A DNA stretch of 24,004 nt from Larix sibirica (lineage: Eukaryota; Streptophyta; Pinopsida; Pinales; Pinaceae). Location of the stretch: NCBI GenBank assembly GCA_004151065.3, contig NWUY0300009769.1, positions 26,090-50,093 of the forward strand. The letters run 5' to 3'. How positions within the stretch are numbered: the stretch's first letter is position 1; each line of letters begins with the position of its first letter. Of this stretch, positions 8,435 through 17,619 are shown piece by piece. The notes under the pieces were generated by a model. It saw only the letters and a list, made by a program, of their open reading frames with translations, was not told the DNA's origin and did no database searches. The translations under genes and the position numbers were made by a program.

Positions 8435-8637
8435 CTTATTGTTAGCAATAAAATTATGCAAGAGAAAATAAATACAAACAAGAGAAAACAACAATAGCAA
8501 CACCATATTTATCCTGGAAAACTCGTAGGGAAAAACCAGCCATCAATAATAGATCTATTATTGGTCCTTGGCCAAACTAGGCCAAGGNGAAACCACTTAC
8601 ATCCTTGCTCATTCCCGAGTCAAGGTTAACCCTAACA
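8435..8637 (-). repeat. 3' LTR of the non-autonomous element
   Basis: 203 bp. It contains a perfect 18-bp palindrome AATAATAGATCTATTATT (8545-8562) and an 8-bp inverted repeat CCTTGGCC/GGCCAAGG (8566-8587), then a weaker version of the terminal hairpin seen in the other LTR. One N at 8588. Confidence 0.7.
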
Positions 8638-10433
8638 ATCCCCCCTTTAAACTTGACTTGGGAAATTGTTTGGATCTAACCCCCCCAAAAACAACTAGAG
8701 TACTCAGGAATCTCATTTACATGTAGATTACACATTGTCATCTCCTTTTTTTTTTCGTTGCTATTACATCCAAAATCCTTCTGGGATAACCATTGCTTCT
8801 TTTAGCTCTAATTTCCCTCACCCTAATTTCCCTTCATGTCCTGCACTTATACAATATTTTTGTACTTGCAAAAATTCATCATTGATGTCCATATAAAAAG
8901 GAATCCATCTACTGGAATACATGGGTGCTCAGCATGTAACCTCCAGTTCTTTGAATCCTTTTCTCCTCAGTGGTTCATCAATACATTAAACTCTTCCTTG
9001 AGCATAACCTGGTCCCAACACTCTGAGATAAATCCATATCACATTTATCCATTTAATCGAAGAATAAAACGCTTAGATTCCACATCAAGCTAGCATACGA
9101 GTACACCTACCACCCTCGTACCTACCCAGTGGTTCATTCCACACTTGATGCAACATCCCTTCTTTACGCATAAAAGGAATACCTTGTGCTTCTAGCAATC
9201 GAGGAAATCACAACTTACCTATGACTAAGTTTCATAAGGACCAAAAACTACTGCTAAGGTGTCAGGTACCATCGAACATGCACCATCCAATGGGTACAAC
9301 AAACTTTTAATTCTTCTCATGTACAGAATCTCCACTTTACAATTATGTACTTCCCCATCACTTTACACTAATACTTAGCATAAAATATTCACTCCCCTTT
9401 TAATATTAATTACTTCTTAAAAGTAACTACTTAATACCATAAATAAATCTCTTTATATGCACTTTTCATTCAAACCATTTCATGACTTTGAGAAGTGACT
9501 TGAATAACAAAATTTCATTTACTTAAAGCACATCCTCCTTTAATTATTCTCCTCTATGTTTTACCTTTGTGCTTTTCAAAACATTCACATGAACCTTCCT
9601 CGTGATTAACTTGTGTGCTTCCCTTGGCTCGCAACAAGGCCGCCATGGTCTCTCTCCACATGATCTAGACTTTTCAGTCAACACTCCTCTACATCATCAT
9701 GCCAGCATATCGGTTCCTCTTTCATGTGCTTCAACACGAGGTGGATCGCAACACTGCTCAGAGAACAAATCGTGTCTCCTCGACAGCCTCAAATGCTCCA
9801 CGGTTTGCTCTTCCACGCTGTCAGTGACTCCTTAACACGGTTATCTTCCACATTGTTCAATATTCCACATTGTAGAGTGGGGCAACCTCAATCGCAGAGG
9901 CAAAATATCTCATGGCACATGCACATAGTGCTAAGACGACTACGATAAAATGTATCAATGGTCTCAAGCAACGACTTCGCCTCGGCAGCGATTACTGGGC
10001 AGTGGTCTCCTCACATCCACAAGAGGCAGCAATATCCTCTATGCAGCCTCATAAACAACGAGTCTCTACCATCTCTCACGCTCACGATGGCAGCAATCTC
10101 TTCCATCGTCGATCTCCTTATGGTGTCTGCAAACTTTGGAGTGTGGACTCCTTTATGACTGGGTACTCACACATCGATCTTCACATTGAATAACAAATGT
10201 GATCTCTGCTCCTCTCATTTTTGCTGTCTTTTGTTCTAAGATCTACAATCATCTCATATCTGCATTTCTTCAAACCCTTCACTGGACACAAATTGTTCAG
10301 GCCACAACTATGGCACCAACAGATTTACATATCCAACCAGATCTACACCAGATCTACAATGATCTTCTTCTGCACACTTACACTCACAACATTCTCAACG
10401 AGCACAACCAGTTCAAACCTTGCTCTAATACCA
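8638..10433 (-). other. Interior of the non-autonomous LTR element, no domain recognised
   Basis: The part from about 9600 to 10400 is less AT-rich than the rest of the window and has several overlapping plus-strand open stretches (about 9602-10448), antisense to the element. None shows a domain, and they overlap one another in different frames, so I do not call genes. On the minus strand a short peptide beginning MEEIAAIVSVRDGRD (about 10100 downward) may be a gag-leader remnant but is interrupted after some 30 codons. AGATCTACA occurs three times near 10240-10360. The AT-rich part, 8660-9600, shows nothing recognisable. Confidence 0.4.
10422..10433 (-). promoter_or_regulatory. Primer-binding site of the non-autonomous element
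   Basis: The minus strand reads TGGTATTAGAGC, one base different from the TRIM primer site at 3445-3456, and abuts the 5' LTR. Confidence 0.7.
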
Positions 10434-10625
10434 CTTATTAGGATTTAAAGAGAATTAATAAATAGTAAATTGCAAGAGAAACAAAATTAGATAAGCAAAC
10501 AATTAAAGATAGACACATAATTTACCCTGGAAANNNNNNNNNNNNNNNNNNNGGCCAATACCATGGGCTACAAGAAACCATGTGCCTGACTCATTCCAGA
10601 GTCAGGCACATGGTTAACCCTAACA
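10434..10625 (-). repeat. 5' LTR of the non-autonomous element, with strong hairpin and assembly gap
   Basis: 192 bp including 19 N (10534-10552). Near its start in element orientation it carries a perfect 17-bp inverted repeat, 10576-10592 and 10599-10615, with a 6-base loop. Confidence 0.7.
10576..10615. repeat. 17-bp perfect hairpin in LTR
   Basis: AACCATGTGCCTGACTC (10576-10592) and GAGTCAGGCACATGGTT (10599-10615) pair exactly around ATTCCA. The plus-strand ATG at 10580 lies in this stem, so the apparent start of the 166-codon ORF there comes from the LTR and not from the downstream gene. Confidence 0.92.
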
Positions 10626-11933
10626 AGATATACCAGATATTCAGCCTAGAAGAATTTCATGGCCTATCTGAAGGAGACAAAGACGATCTTCCAATATACC
10701 AAAATATCAAGATACAAAAAGTGGCAACGAGGTTTGAAGTTTTCCCTTGCGCAGATGTGATAGATTGGTTGTTACCTAACATAGACATTAACAACATAAT
10801 CATCAAATATATCAATGATGAAACCATTGCCTCCTTCCAACCAACAACACTAAATGGTTATTACAAGTTTACAATATCAGAGATAAAATTGACATCTAAA
10901 TGGGTAGGTACATTCAAAGTCAATTATGTGACATTCTTGAAACAAGTGTGCGTTAAAGATAATAGGTATCGAGTGAGGGATGATGGTATACATTATACCA
11001 AGTGTTTGAAACTCCCATATAGGATTGTTGCAGCACTTGTGTGTAGGTTATATGAAGAACATGATGCATCACAATTTTAGGAAGGGTGGCTACCGCTATT
11101 ATATGATGTCACATTACTTGGTACAAAGTTTTACTGGGTGCGAATTCTATCATCAATATTATTAAACACGGTTATGAAGGAAAATTTAAATTTGGCTAGG
11201 AAACAATCTAAGTTTCATATGTATTCCTATTTGTTAGACATAGTTTGTGTTGTGAATAGTTTCCTTGGTATGGGATGGAGGTGGGTCCCATTAGAACCCC
11301 CAATTCATGTATATTGTCAGCTATTGTTGGGACATAGGTATGTAAGCCACTAAAAGAACATTTGTGACGATTCCATCATCCCCTTTAACCATCTTGTGCA
11401 CAAGTAAATATCCAAGTGCATGTTGGACAGGACCACTGAAGAAGTGACAAAACTATGAGAGTTTTTTTTGACAAAAGAAGGAACTTACATACACATCTAT
11501 AGGTGTTCTAAGGAACCCTACATACTACCCAAATACGTCACAAAACAAGTGGTTCTGAAGGAAAAGGTTAGGAAATCTTTCATCAACGGAATCAGAGCTT
11601 CATTGGGTAAAGCCAAAAATTCCTAACGGGCACCTTTGTTTGTAATCATAGGAACTTACAAGATGGATCGAGCTAAAGATGCAGAGGAAATAATAAAAGA
11701 TTTAATATTCTTCCATTTTGGTGAAGAAAATTTTAGATGATATGATAGTAAAAATACGATACTAAATCATTGCTCATCTGTAGGGTATAAATGGCCCTAC
11801 AAAGATTAATTTTTTGCAAGAGGAGGTCTTTAGATGAGACAAAACCCTCAAAGAATCGAATAAAATACATAAAAAGGAAAAAGGTACTACATCATGTAAA
11901 TATGTTTTCAAGGGGACGAATAAAGAAAAATAA

Positions 11934-12128
11934 GCAGAAGAAGAGACCAAGAGGGAACAAGTGACGAAAATCAAAGAAGATCAAAAAAGGAAAGCTGATG
12001 AGCAAGGCAAGGTTGAAGCTAAGCAAAGAGAACAAGAAATTAGACAAAGAGCAAAAGTTGAAAAAAGGAAAGAACAAGAAGAAAGGGAGCAAGAATATGC
12101 TCATAAAAGGAATGAGGAGGAGGAAAGA
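11934..12128 (+). pseudogene. Charged coiled-coil segment of ORF1
   Basis: About 65 codons, dominated by Glu, Lys, Gln and Arg, without Pro or Gly clusters, typical of a long single helix or coiled coil. It ends at TAA followed by more of the same composition with further stops. The minus-strand hydrophobic ORF at 11892-12281 (Leu/Phe-rich) is its antisense shadow. Confidence 0.6.
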
Positions 12129-12428
12129 TAACAAGAGAAAGAAATATAGGAAGAGGTTCAAAAGAAGACGGGAGAAGACCAGAGACAATAGGAATAAGTT
12201 GAAGCACAAACCAGTGGGATGTAGGATATGGAAATGGAGATAGTCAATATAGGTGCAGAGAATACACTCACAAATGGGCATTTCATGTTGAAGAAATTGG
12301 TATTGATTTTGTATTCTCCATCAAAATAGGAATATGTAGCTCAACTTAGTTCTCTTGTTTTTTATCGACGGTAAAAGAATATTGTCAAATGAACCCACAG
12401 AAAGTTGAAATTGTCATTGCAACCATAA

Positions 12429-12905
12429 ATGGAGGTAACAATTGAACCACCTAGGTTTATAGGAGTTGATCGAGAACCTGCTTTCGTGGCCTCAACAAAT
12501 TTTGTGAACATAATGGCCACTAAATTTAATGTCCAGAAACTTACTGACAATTTGGCCAGAGCAATGAGGAAAATCAACCTCTTGGAAAATGAAATCCTAG
12601 AAGCACGAGGAGGAGCAGTGACCCTCCACCATGAATATGATGCATTTAAAGTAGAAAAAGAAGCACTAGCAGTAGAAGTGGAAAGTCTAAAATGGGAGAA
12701 ACAAAGCTTAAGAGAATTCCATACATGTGTTGTTTTCCTATTGCAAGAGTTATTCGATCTACATAACTGAGTCTCGGAGCAAGTTCAGGAATTGCAAAAC
12801 TTAAAAGGAAGATTGAGAGCTATGGTAGGAAGGATTATAGAGCGTAACAGTCTAATTGATAATGTTAAATTAAACCTAGATTGCCTAGTAATATGGAAAT
12901 GGTAA
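12429..12905 (+). pseudogene. Second coiled-coil segment of ORF1
   Basis: An open stretch of 113 codons (12429-12770), then the same frame after one stop (EQVQELQNLKGRLRAMVGRI) to about 12905. Leu/Ile spacing in segments such as RAMRKINLLENEILEARGG suggests heptads. It shares its frame with the coiled coil at 11934, supporting one original protein. Confidence 0.55.
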
Positions 12906-13437
12906 GAAACATAAACGTTATTGAACCTTCTTATGAGAACCCAAAAAGAAATTCATCGATGCTACATTGTCATCACTAGTTGCAAGAAAGCAGGTTCACC
13001 CTTACAAAAGAAAGTTACTATGTCATTGAACAAATGCGAATGTTTGTATTAGGGACTACAAAGGTAATGTTAAGGTGCCGACTTCCATCTTTGGACACAA
13101 GTAGAAACCCCACACTAAGGAACAAAGGACAATGGAATTGGATAGTGTCCAAAATAATAAGCATAAGATCATCAAAACTATTACATAAGTCACTTCCACG
13201 GCACTAAGAGATCATGTTTCATCCCCTATGGAAGAAGTGCACATGAGAATCTCTTGCAGCACATCTCTCACTAGAGGGTTATCTACGCTAAATGAAGAAG
13301 TACTAGTGCATGAAGCTTCATTGGACCTCTTGAGCCCTTAGCATCTTAACTTTATCTCATATGACTTTGAGCTATGCGATACCTTTATGAAGTCAAAATT
13401 ATTTATTTTCCCACAAAAGAACGATGTAATATTTTGA

Positions 13438-14060
13438 GTTTAAATTCTCCTTTTGTATTTATTTTCGAGTAAAGTTTATAAAGTAAAATTACCAACTAGA
13501 ATCCCAAAAGTTATCACCAAAGAAAAGTGGAAGAGTCTCTTGGTAGTTACCTTTTGTATATTCTATAAACACAAAGGAGAGCAAAGGAATATGGGATTTT
13601 CGCATGCACACTTGTATAAAGAATTATTTCTTACTTTATGAGATGGAGAAGCCAGATTTTCGTACGCACACTTGTGTAAAGAATTATTTCTTACTTTATG
13701 AGAAGGAGAAGCCAGTGGTTGGATCTCTTTTGCAAAAGTACTCTGTCATGTTGGTGATTTATATTGAATTGTTTCATGCTTTTATCATATGCATATATGT
13801 AGTAAGATGCTTTGGAATTATGTATTGAATATTGATTATTCTAAACCGTTTTCCTTTTCTGGTTATGTATGTTATTTTTGTTCAGAATTTGCTTTTTATG
13901 AGTAGTGAAATTAGTATGATATAAATAATTCGATTGTTCTGATATTTATTTTACATTCCCTTCAATTGTTTATATGATTCTTTAAACATATATTTGAATT
14001 TAAAATATGGATTTTCAATTGTTATTTCACTGCTCACTCTCTTCAAATTTTGCTCCTAGC
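13438..14060 (+). other. Non-coding leader between ORF1 and gag, first part
   Basis: AT-rich and mostly closed in all frames, apart from the 60-bp tandem duplication at 13595-13714 (listed separately). It probably corresponds to the intergenic or intron-like region between ORF1 and gag in a giant gypsy element. Confidence 0.4.
13595..13714 (+). repeat. 60-bp tandem duplication, two units
   Basis: Units 13595-13654 and 13655-13714 begin GATTTTCG and differ at only a few positions (GCATGCACACTTGTATAAAG against GTACGCACACTTGTGTAAAG). The period is exactly 20 codons, and both copies are open in one short ORF (13604-13828). I see no domain, so coding is unlikely. The near identity makes this one of the younger changes in the window. 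Confidence 0.92.
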
Positions 14061-14204
14061 TAGGATAGGGTAAAATAGTTTTTTTTTGGAAAGGCTAGAA
14101 CCCACGGAGTTTTGAACTAATTAACTTATGAAAGGAGTTCTTTAACAGTTTACCCATTCATCATCTATTCTATGCCATGTGGGCTTGGATAGGGTAGGAT
14201 AGTT
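14061..14204 (-). mobile_element. Small tRNA-derived SINE with target-site duplications
   Basis: Direct repeats TAGGATAGGGTAAAATAGTT (14061-14080) and TTGGATAGGGTAGGATAGTT (14185-14204) agree at 17 of 20 positions. They flank a 104-bp insert. On the minus strand the insert has an A-box-like TGGGTAAACTG (14156-14146), a B-box-like AGTTCAAAACTC (14118-14107) at tRNA-like spacing, and ends in about nine A (14087-14079). This is the expected plan of a short SINE copied by LINE machinery. The family is distinct from the cluster at 5-7 kb. Confidence 0.68.
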
Positions 14205-14560
14205 AGTAATATGCATTTAGGTTAATTCATTTTTCATATTATCTCTCAATAATAAAATCCTAAATGGTGGATTGGGCCACAATCGATAAACCACAAACCA
14301 TTAACAATAGATGGGTCATAATCTAGACGCATTCCCTACTCCAAATAATGTAAAGTCTAATTGGGACTTTCTATCAAGGAGAACCCCTTGCTATCGATTC
14401 TAGGACATTTATGAGCATCAATAGTTTTTGGCACTAGAAGGAGGGATACTAGTGTATGGCTAGGAGAGAAAGTCTTCTTCCACGTAGATATTTCTTCGGG
14501 TCCCCACCCAAGTATTTTCATCCTGAGAGTTAAACCACCCAAGGGGATATCCTTGAGCAC
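14205..14560 (+). other. Leader upstream of gag, second part
   Basis: No convincing coding signal. The gag frame may begin somewhere in 14486-14561, but stops prevent choosing a start. A minus-strand ORF at 14357-14560 has no recognisable domain. Confidence 0.35.
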
Positions 14561-15976
14561 GATACTGATTTTGAAGACAATGATGTTGAATTAGAACATC
14601 CTAAAACATCCCTTGAGAGTCTCTTTGCAGTTCCTCACCAAGAAGTTAACACTCTCTATCGTTCCATTGGGTCATACATAAAGTAGATTGGACAACTACA
14701 TGTTTCTCCTTTATTAGCTAGATGATGTGCTTCATGTAAGGAATTTGTACAAATAGAAGATTCAGTGCTAGTAGGTTCCCTAGAATATATGGTTGGCTTA
14801 ATATTCCAAGAAATCCCCAAACACCTTGATCAGCTCCAACCTTCTCCTCAAAAGTCACCTCACTCTAATCATACTCCTACCCACCCAAGATCACCTCCCC
14901 ATATCAATGTTTTGTCTCATAATCAAGTACCAGCTTGGATATCACAAGGTGATTTGAATCTAGATGGTTAGCTCCTTGACTTACCCAAGCATCCTGAGTG
15001 CATGCTCCCAAATGTTGATCTTGACAAAGGATGCACCCCTGAAGATCACATTAAGAGTTTTTACCTAGCCCTTAGACTGATCAAAGTTGAGCATCAATAT
15101 ATGGTATGCAGATTATTCCCTTATACCTTTGAGAGCAAAGCATCCACATGGTATTTTAGTATTCCCCCTCAATCAATGGCATGTTGGCATGATTTTGAAA
15201 AACATTTTTTCAGCAAATTGGGAGAAGAGAAGACTCTGATCACTTTAATGAGAGAATTATTGGCTTTGAAAATGGACAAGAAAGAGAAAAGCAAATAATT
15301 TAGTCAAGGTTTCACAAGTATTCTAAATAAATTCCTTGTTAATGCATAGATTTCTCAGGAAGGTACAATGGAATACTATACCTCAACTCTTCATCCCTTA
15401 GTGGCCATGTTTGTTAAAAGAGTTGGGAAAGGCACCTTGGCTGAAAATTTTGAGGAAGCCAAGAAGGTAGAACTTGAAATGTCAAGCATCATTAAACATT
15501 CAGTTGAAAGTGAACCTAAATCCACATCATCAAAAAAACATTTACTTTTGACTAAGCCAACTAAAGAAAACCCTATTGATCTTGGAAGTGTGGTTAATTT
15601 AGTCCAAACGTTATCCAATGAGATAGTAGATGTAAAGAAGAATTTTGGGGAGGGGTTTTCTAGAAAAAAATCGTTCCAAACTTTTTCCAAGAAGAAAGAT
15701 AATGCACCAAAACCCCTAGAGACTGATTCATCCACATTTAATTTGAATGATGTAGGTATGGACCATTTATGCACATATCATGAAGTGAATCATTTTGAAA
15801 AAACTTGTCCACAATGGATTAATTCAATGACATTGTTGATCAACCAATTATTTGACAAACATTTTCTTAATGAAGAAGAAGAAAAGGAGTCTGATCAACA
15901 AAAGAAGGATGAATCTAAACAAGAATACAAAGAGACCACCATGTTACTGTGGGATTGTTCACCAAGTTTGGAGTAA
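14561..15976 (+). pseudogene. gag: gag polyprotein (degenerate)
   Basis: One reading frame is maintained from about 14561 to 15976, interrupted by in-frame stops in the N-terminal part (near 14670 and 14730) and near 14970, 15297 and 15348. The stretch 15030-15330 is the retrotransposon gag capsid domain: TPEDHIKSFYLALRL, the TFESKASTWYFSIPP region and a WHDFEKHFFSKL helix. A zinc-knuckle-like motif follows at 15770-15808, C-x2-H-x3-H-x4-C (CTYHEVNHFEKTC), with His in place of the usual second Cys. Then comes an acidic/lysine-rich tail. Gag normally forms the virus-like particle that packages element RNA. The frame is well preserved relative to pol, so this is the most readable gene of the element. 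A minus-strand ORF (15391-15774) is its shadow. Confidence 0.82.
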
Positions 15977-16535
15977 GAAGGTTAGTAAAATTCAGATACA
16001 ACTAAGATCCATAACATGTAGACAACCCCATGAAATTTCACCCTCAAAAGCAAAGGGCCTATAAATAATAATGCTTCCCACTCTAAGGCCATTGTAGAAA
16101 CTAAGAAAAGTAACTCCTCCAGGTAAAGTCAAACAAAAACAACCTTTGCTAAAGGAAATCCAAGTAATAATCAACCTTAGAAGACCATCAAGACTGCTTA
16201 GATCCAGAAGTCTAGTACTTCCCTCAACCACAAAAAACGGTCCCTCCAATGAAAAACAAAGATTTGACTTGTTCACCTAGAATGGCTAGCACTTCAGGAA
16301 GTAAAGATGTCAATCAAGGTCTGTAATACAATGCCTTTGAATAATTTAAGAAAATCATGGCTAATATTTCATTATTTGAGCTATGCAACCTACCCCAGCT
16401 ATGGAAATTATTGATGGAGTCTTTTGGGATGACTTCTTAATCACAACCAACCATAATGAAGAGAAAAGGGGATATAGAGGTTTTTTCTTAGCAAGCTAAA
16501 TATATTAATGAGGCCAGTATCGGTGGTAAGTCTAT
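15977..16535 (+). pseudogene. gag-protease linker (degenerate)
   Basis: Broken frames continue the polyprotein. YNAFEXFKKIMANISLFEL (about 16329-16385; X is an in-frame stop) followed by a short PQLWKLLMES segment resembles the conserved helical block that precedes the protease in Tat/Athila-type polyproteins. No catalytic function is expected here. Confidence 0.5.
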
Positions 16536-16951
16536 ATCTCAGACACCACCTTTTCTTTTGACATTTTGAAATCTACATTTACAATGTACACAATTGTTTG
16601 GTTTATTCCAGGGATTCCTCTAATGTAATTCCTTACTCAGTGTGCGAGAAGATTAATGGAAAACCAACCCCTTTCCCTTTTCATATCATACAAATTGATA
16701 GATTTGATGTCAAAGTAATTGGTGAATTGAATAATGTTTTGATTAGATTAGCGACAGATCCTAGAGTTTTCCAATTTATTAAGATAATAGTGGTAGACAT
16801 CCCTAAGGCATATGGTTTGTTTCTCGGTAGGGATTGGTTCGGGAAGTTGCATATTCAGGTAGACATAGAAGCTCACATGAAAAATACTATCATAGAGTTG
16901 GAAGGACATAACGAACTTGTAAAATTCACGCAGTCCATCCATGGGAATTAG
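16536..16951 (+). pseudogene. Retropepsin-like aspartic protease (degenerate)
   Basis: TPPFLLTF at 16539-16562 leads into the protease fold. The open part 16598-16951 contains SSNVIPYSVCEKINGKPTPF, then the VIGELNNVLIRLATDPRVF strand and IIVVDIPKAYGLFLGRDWFG. This is the order of the plant gypsy protease, which cleaves Gag-Pol. The catalytic Asp-Ser/Thr-Gly motif just before the SSNV block is not intact: the residues read YSRDSSNV. The end at the TAG after HGN (16951) is likely a mutation, since the polyprotein should continue. Confidence 0.78.
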
Positions 16952-17079
16952 TTCTTGGAAACTGAATTAGGTTGTTATCGGGCTAAAGAAGCAATTCCCG
17001 CAACTGAAACATAGTCGAGTCCCCTTCAATTCTTGAAGACTGATGAGAATGAATGTAATATAGTAGAGTTAGATGATAG

Positions 17080-17600
17080 CTTAGATTCTAACAATAGTTT
17101 AGGTACCAAATTTTGGAATTTGTTTTTTGGCGGCTCTAAAACTTAGGAAGGGGTAGGTGGCAGTTGTGTCCTTGTTGACCCCTAGAGACACAAAAATTAC
17201 TTTTCTTGTAGGTTAGAATTTGAGTGTACCAGTAAAACTGCCAAGTATGATTCCCTTGTCTAAGGCCTTGGAAACTCTATTGATATCCAAGTGAAAATTT
17301 TAAAAGTTTTTGGTGACTCTGAAATTGTTGTTAGATAGATAAGAAACACTGTACATTGCATATCTCCACACTTGAAAGGTTACCAGGGAGGTATGGAATT
17401 TAATTTCAAAATTCACACCTTTCAATATCTATGCTATGCCTCACTCTATGCATGTTGCTACTAAACTTTTAGCTAACACTGCTTCCCATCTAATTCCTTT
17501 AAATTATAAGCTTTCCATTGAACTACTTTTCAGGCCATCCATTCCAAACAACATAGCCAGCTAGAGAGTATTTAATGACGATCAATAGATCTGATTGACT
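17080..17600 (+). pseudogene. RNase H-like domain between protease and RT (degenerate)
   Basis: The peptide order WNLFFGGSKT (17114), GSCVLVDP, LEFECTSKTAKYDSLV (about 17214-17260), IQVKILKVFGDSEIVV and HCISPHLKGYQGG (about 17350-17390) is that of an RNase H fold. Of the expected Asp-Glu-Asp residues, the first is Gly (FFGGS), the Glu position reads Lys (AKYD), and only the GDSE Asp remains. Several stops interrupt it. A tether-like tail follows to about 17600. This domain is separate from the RNase H that follows the RT (18862-19300). Tat-lineage elements are known to carry an additional, archaeal-type RNase H; its position here, before the RT, is notable. Confidence 0.72.
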
Positions 17601-17619
17601 TCTTCACAAATGAAAAAAA

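Larger units (their letters stand above)
8435..10625 (-). mobile_element. Non-autonomous LTR retrotransposon (LARD-like), minus strand
   Basis: Two diverged terminal repeats, 8435-8637 and 10434-10625, share CTTATT at one end and GGTTAACCCTAACA at the other. Between them they also share TGCAAGAGAAA, ATTTA(T/C)CCTGGAAA, GAAACCA and CTCATTCC(A/C)GAGTCA, in that order. On the minus strand, TGGTATTAGAGC (10433-10422) directly follows the 5' LTR. It is one base from the common initiator-Met primer site. AAAGGGGGGAT (8648-8638) precedes the 3' LTR as the polypurine tract. The 1.8-kb interior has no recognisable gag or pol, so mobility would depend on proteins supplied in trans. The LTR 3' end reads AATAAG rather than the usual CA, and I see no target duplication (ACATC left, AGATA right). 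Copia affinity is inferred from the primer site. Confidence 0.72.
10626..13437 (+). pseudogene. ORF1 of a Ty3/gypsy-type element: globular region plus coiled coil, product not recognised
   Basis: One frame stays nearly open from 10626 to 11353, broken by one TAG at 11078-11080, and continues with more stops to about 11800. It contains the segments IDWLLPNIDINNIIIKYIND, KWVGTFKVNYVTFLKQVCVK and GMGWRWVPLEPPIHVYCQLL. A second frame (11934-12128) is a highly charged Glu/Lys/Gln/Arg coiled coil. The same frame resumes at 12429-12905 with a second coiled-coil-like region. A third frame carries a tail to about 13437 (PMEEVHMRISCSTSLTRG, near 13225). Many stops and at least two frameshifts show decay. 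The true 5' end is lost at the LTR boundary, 10625/10626. The first 130 bp recur at 23621-23755, so it is repetitive. An extra ORF before gag is known in Ogre-type elements; assignment to that class is inference. A relation to plant mobile-domain proteins is possible but unproven. Confidence 0.6.

Noticed and set aside
9602-10448. Group of overlapping plus-strand ORFs of 66-93 codons in less AT-rich DNA, possible host gene exons
   Set aside because: They overlap each other in different frames, show no domain, and lie antisense inside an LTR-bounded non-autonomous element.
10580-11080. ATG at 10580 as the start of ORF1
   Set aside because: The ATG and first codons lie in the LTR hairpin of the neighbouring element, so the apparent N-terminus is a junction artefact.
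11892-12281. 129-codon minus-strand ORF, Leu/Phe-rich, looks like a membrane protein
   Set aside because: It is the antisense of the Lys/Glu-rich coiled coil of ORF1; AAG/GAA codons read backwards give Leu/Phe/Ser.
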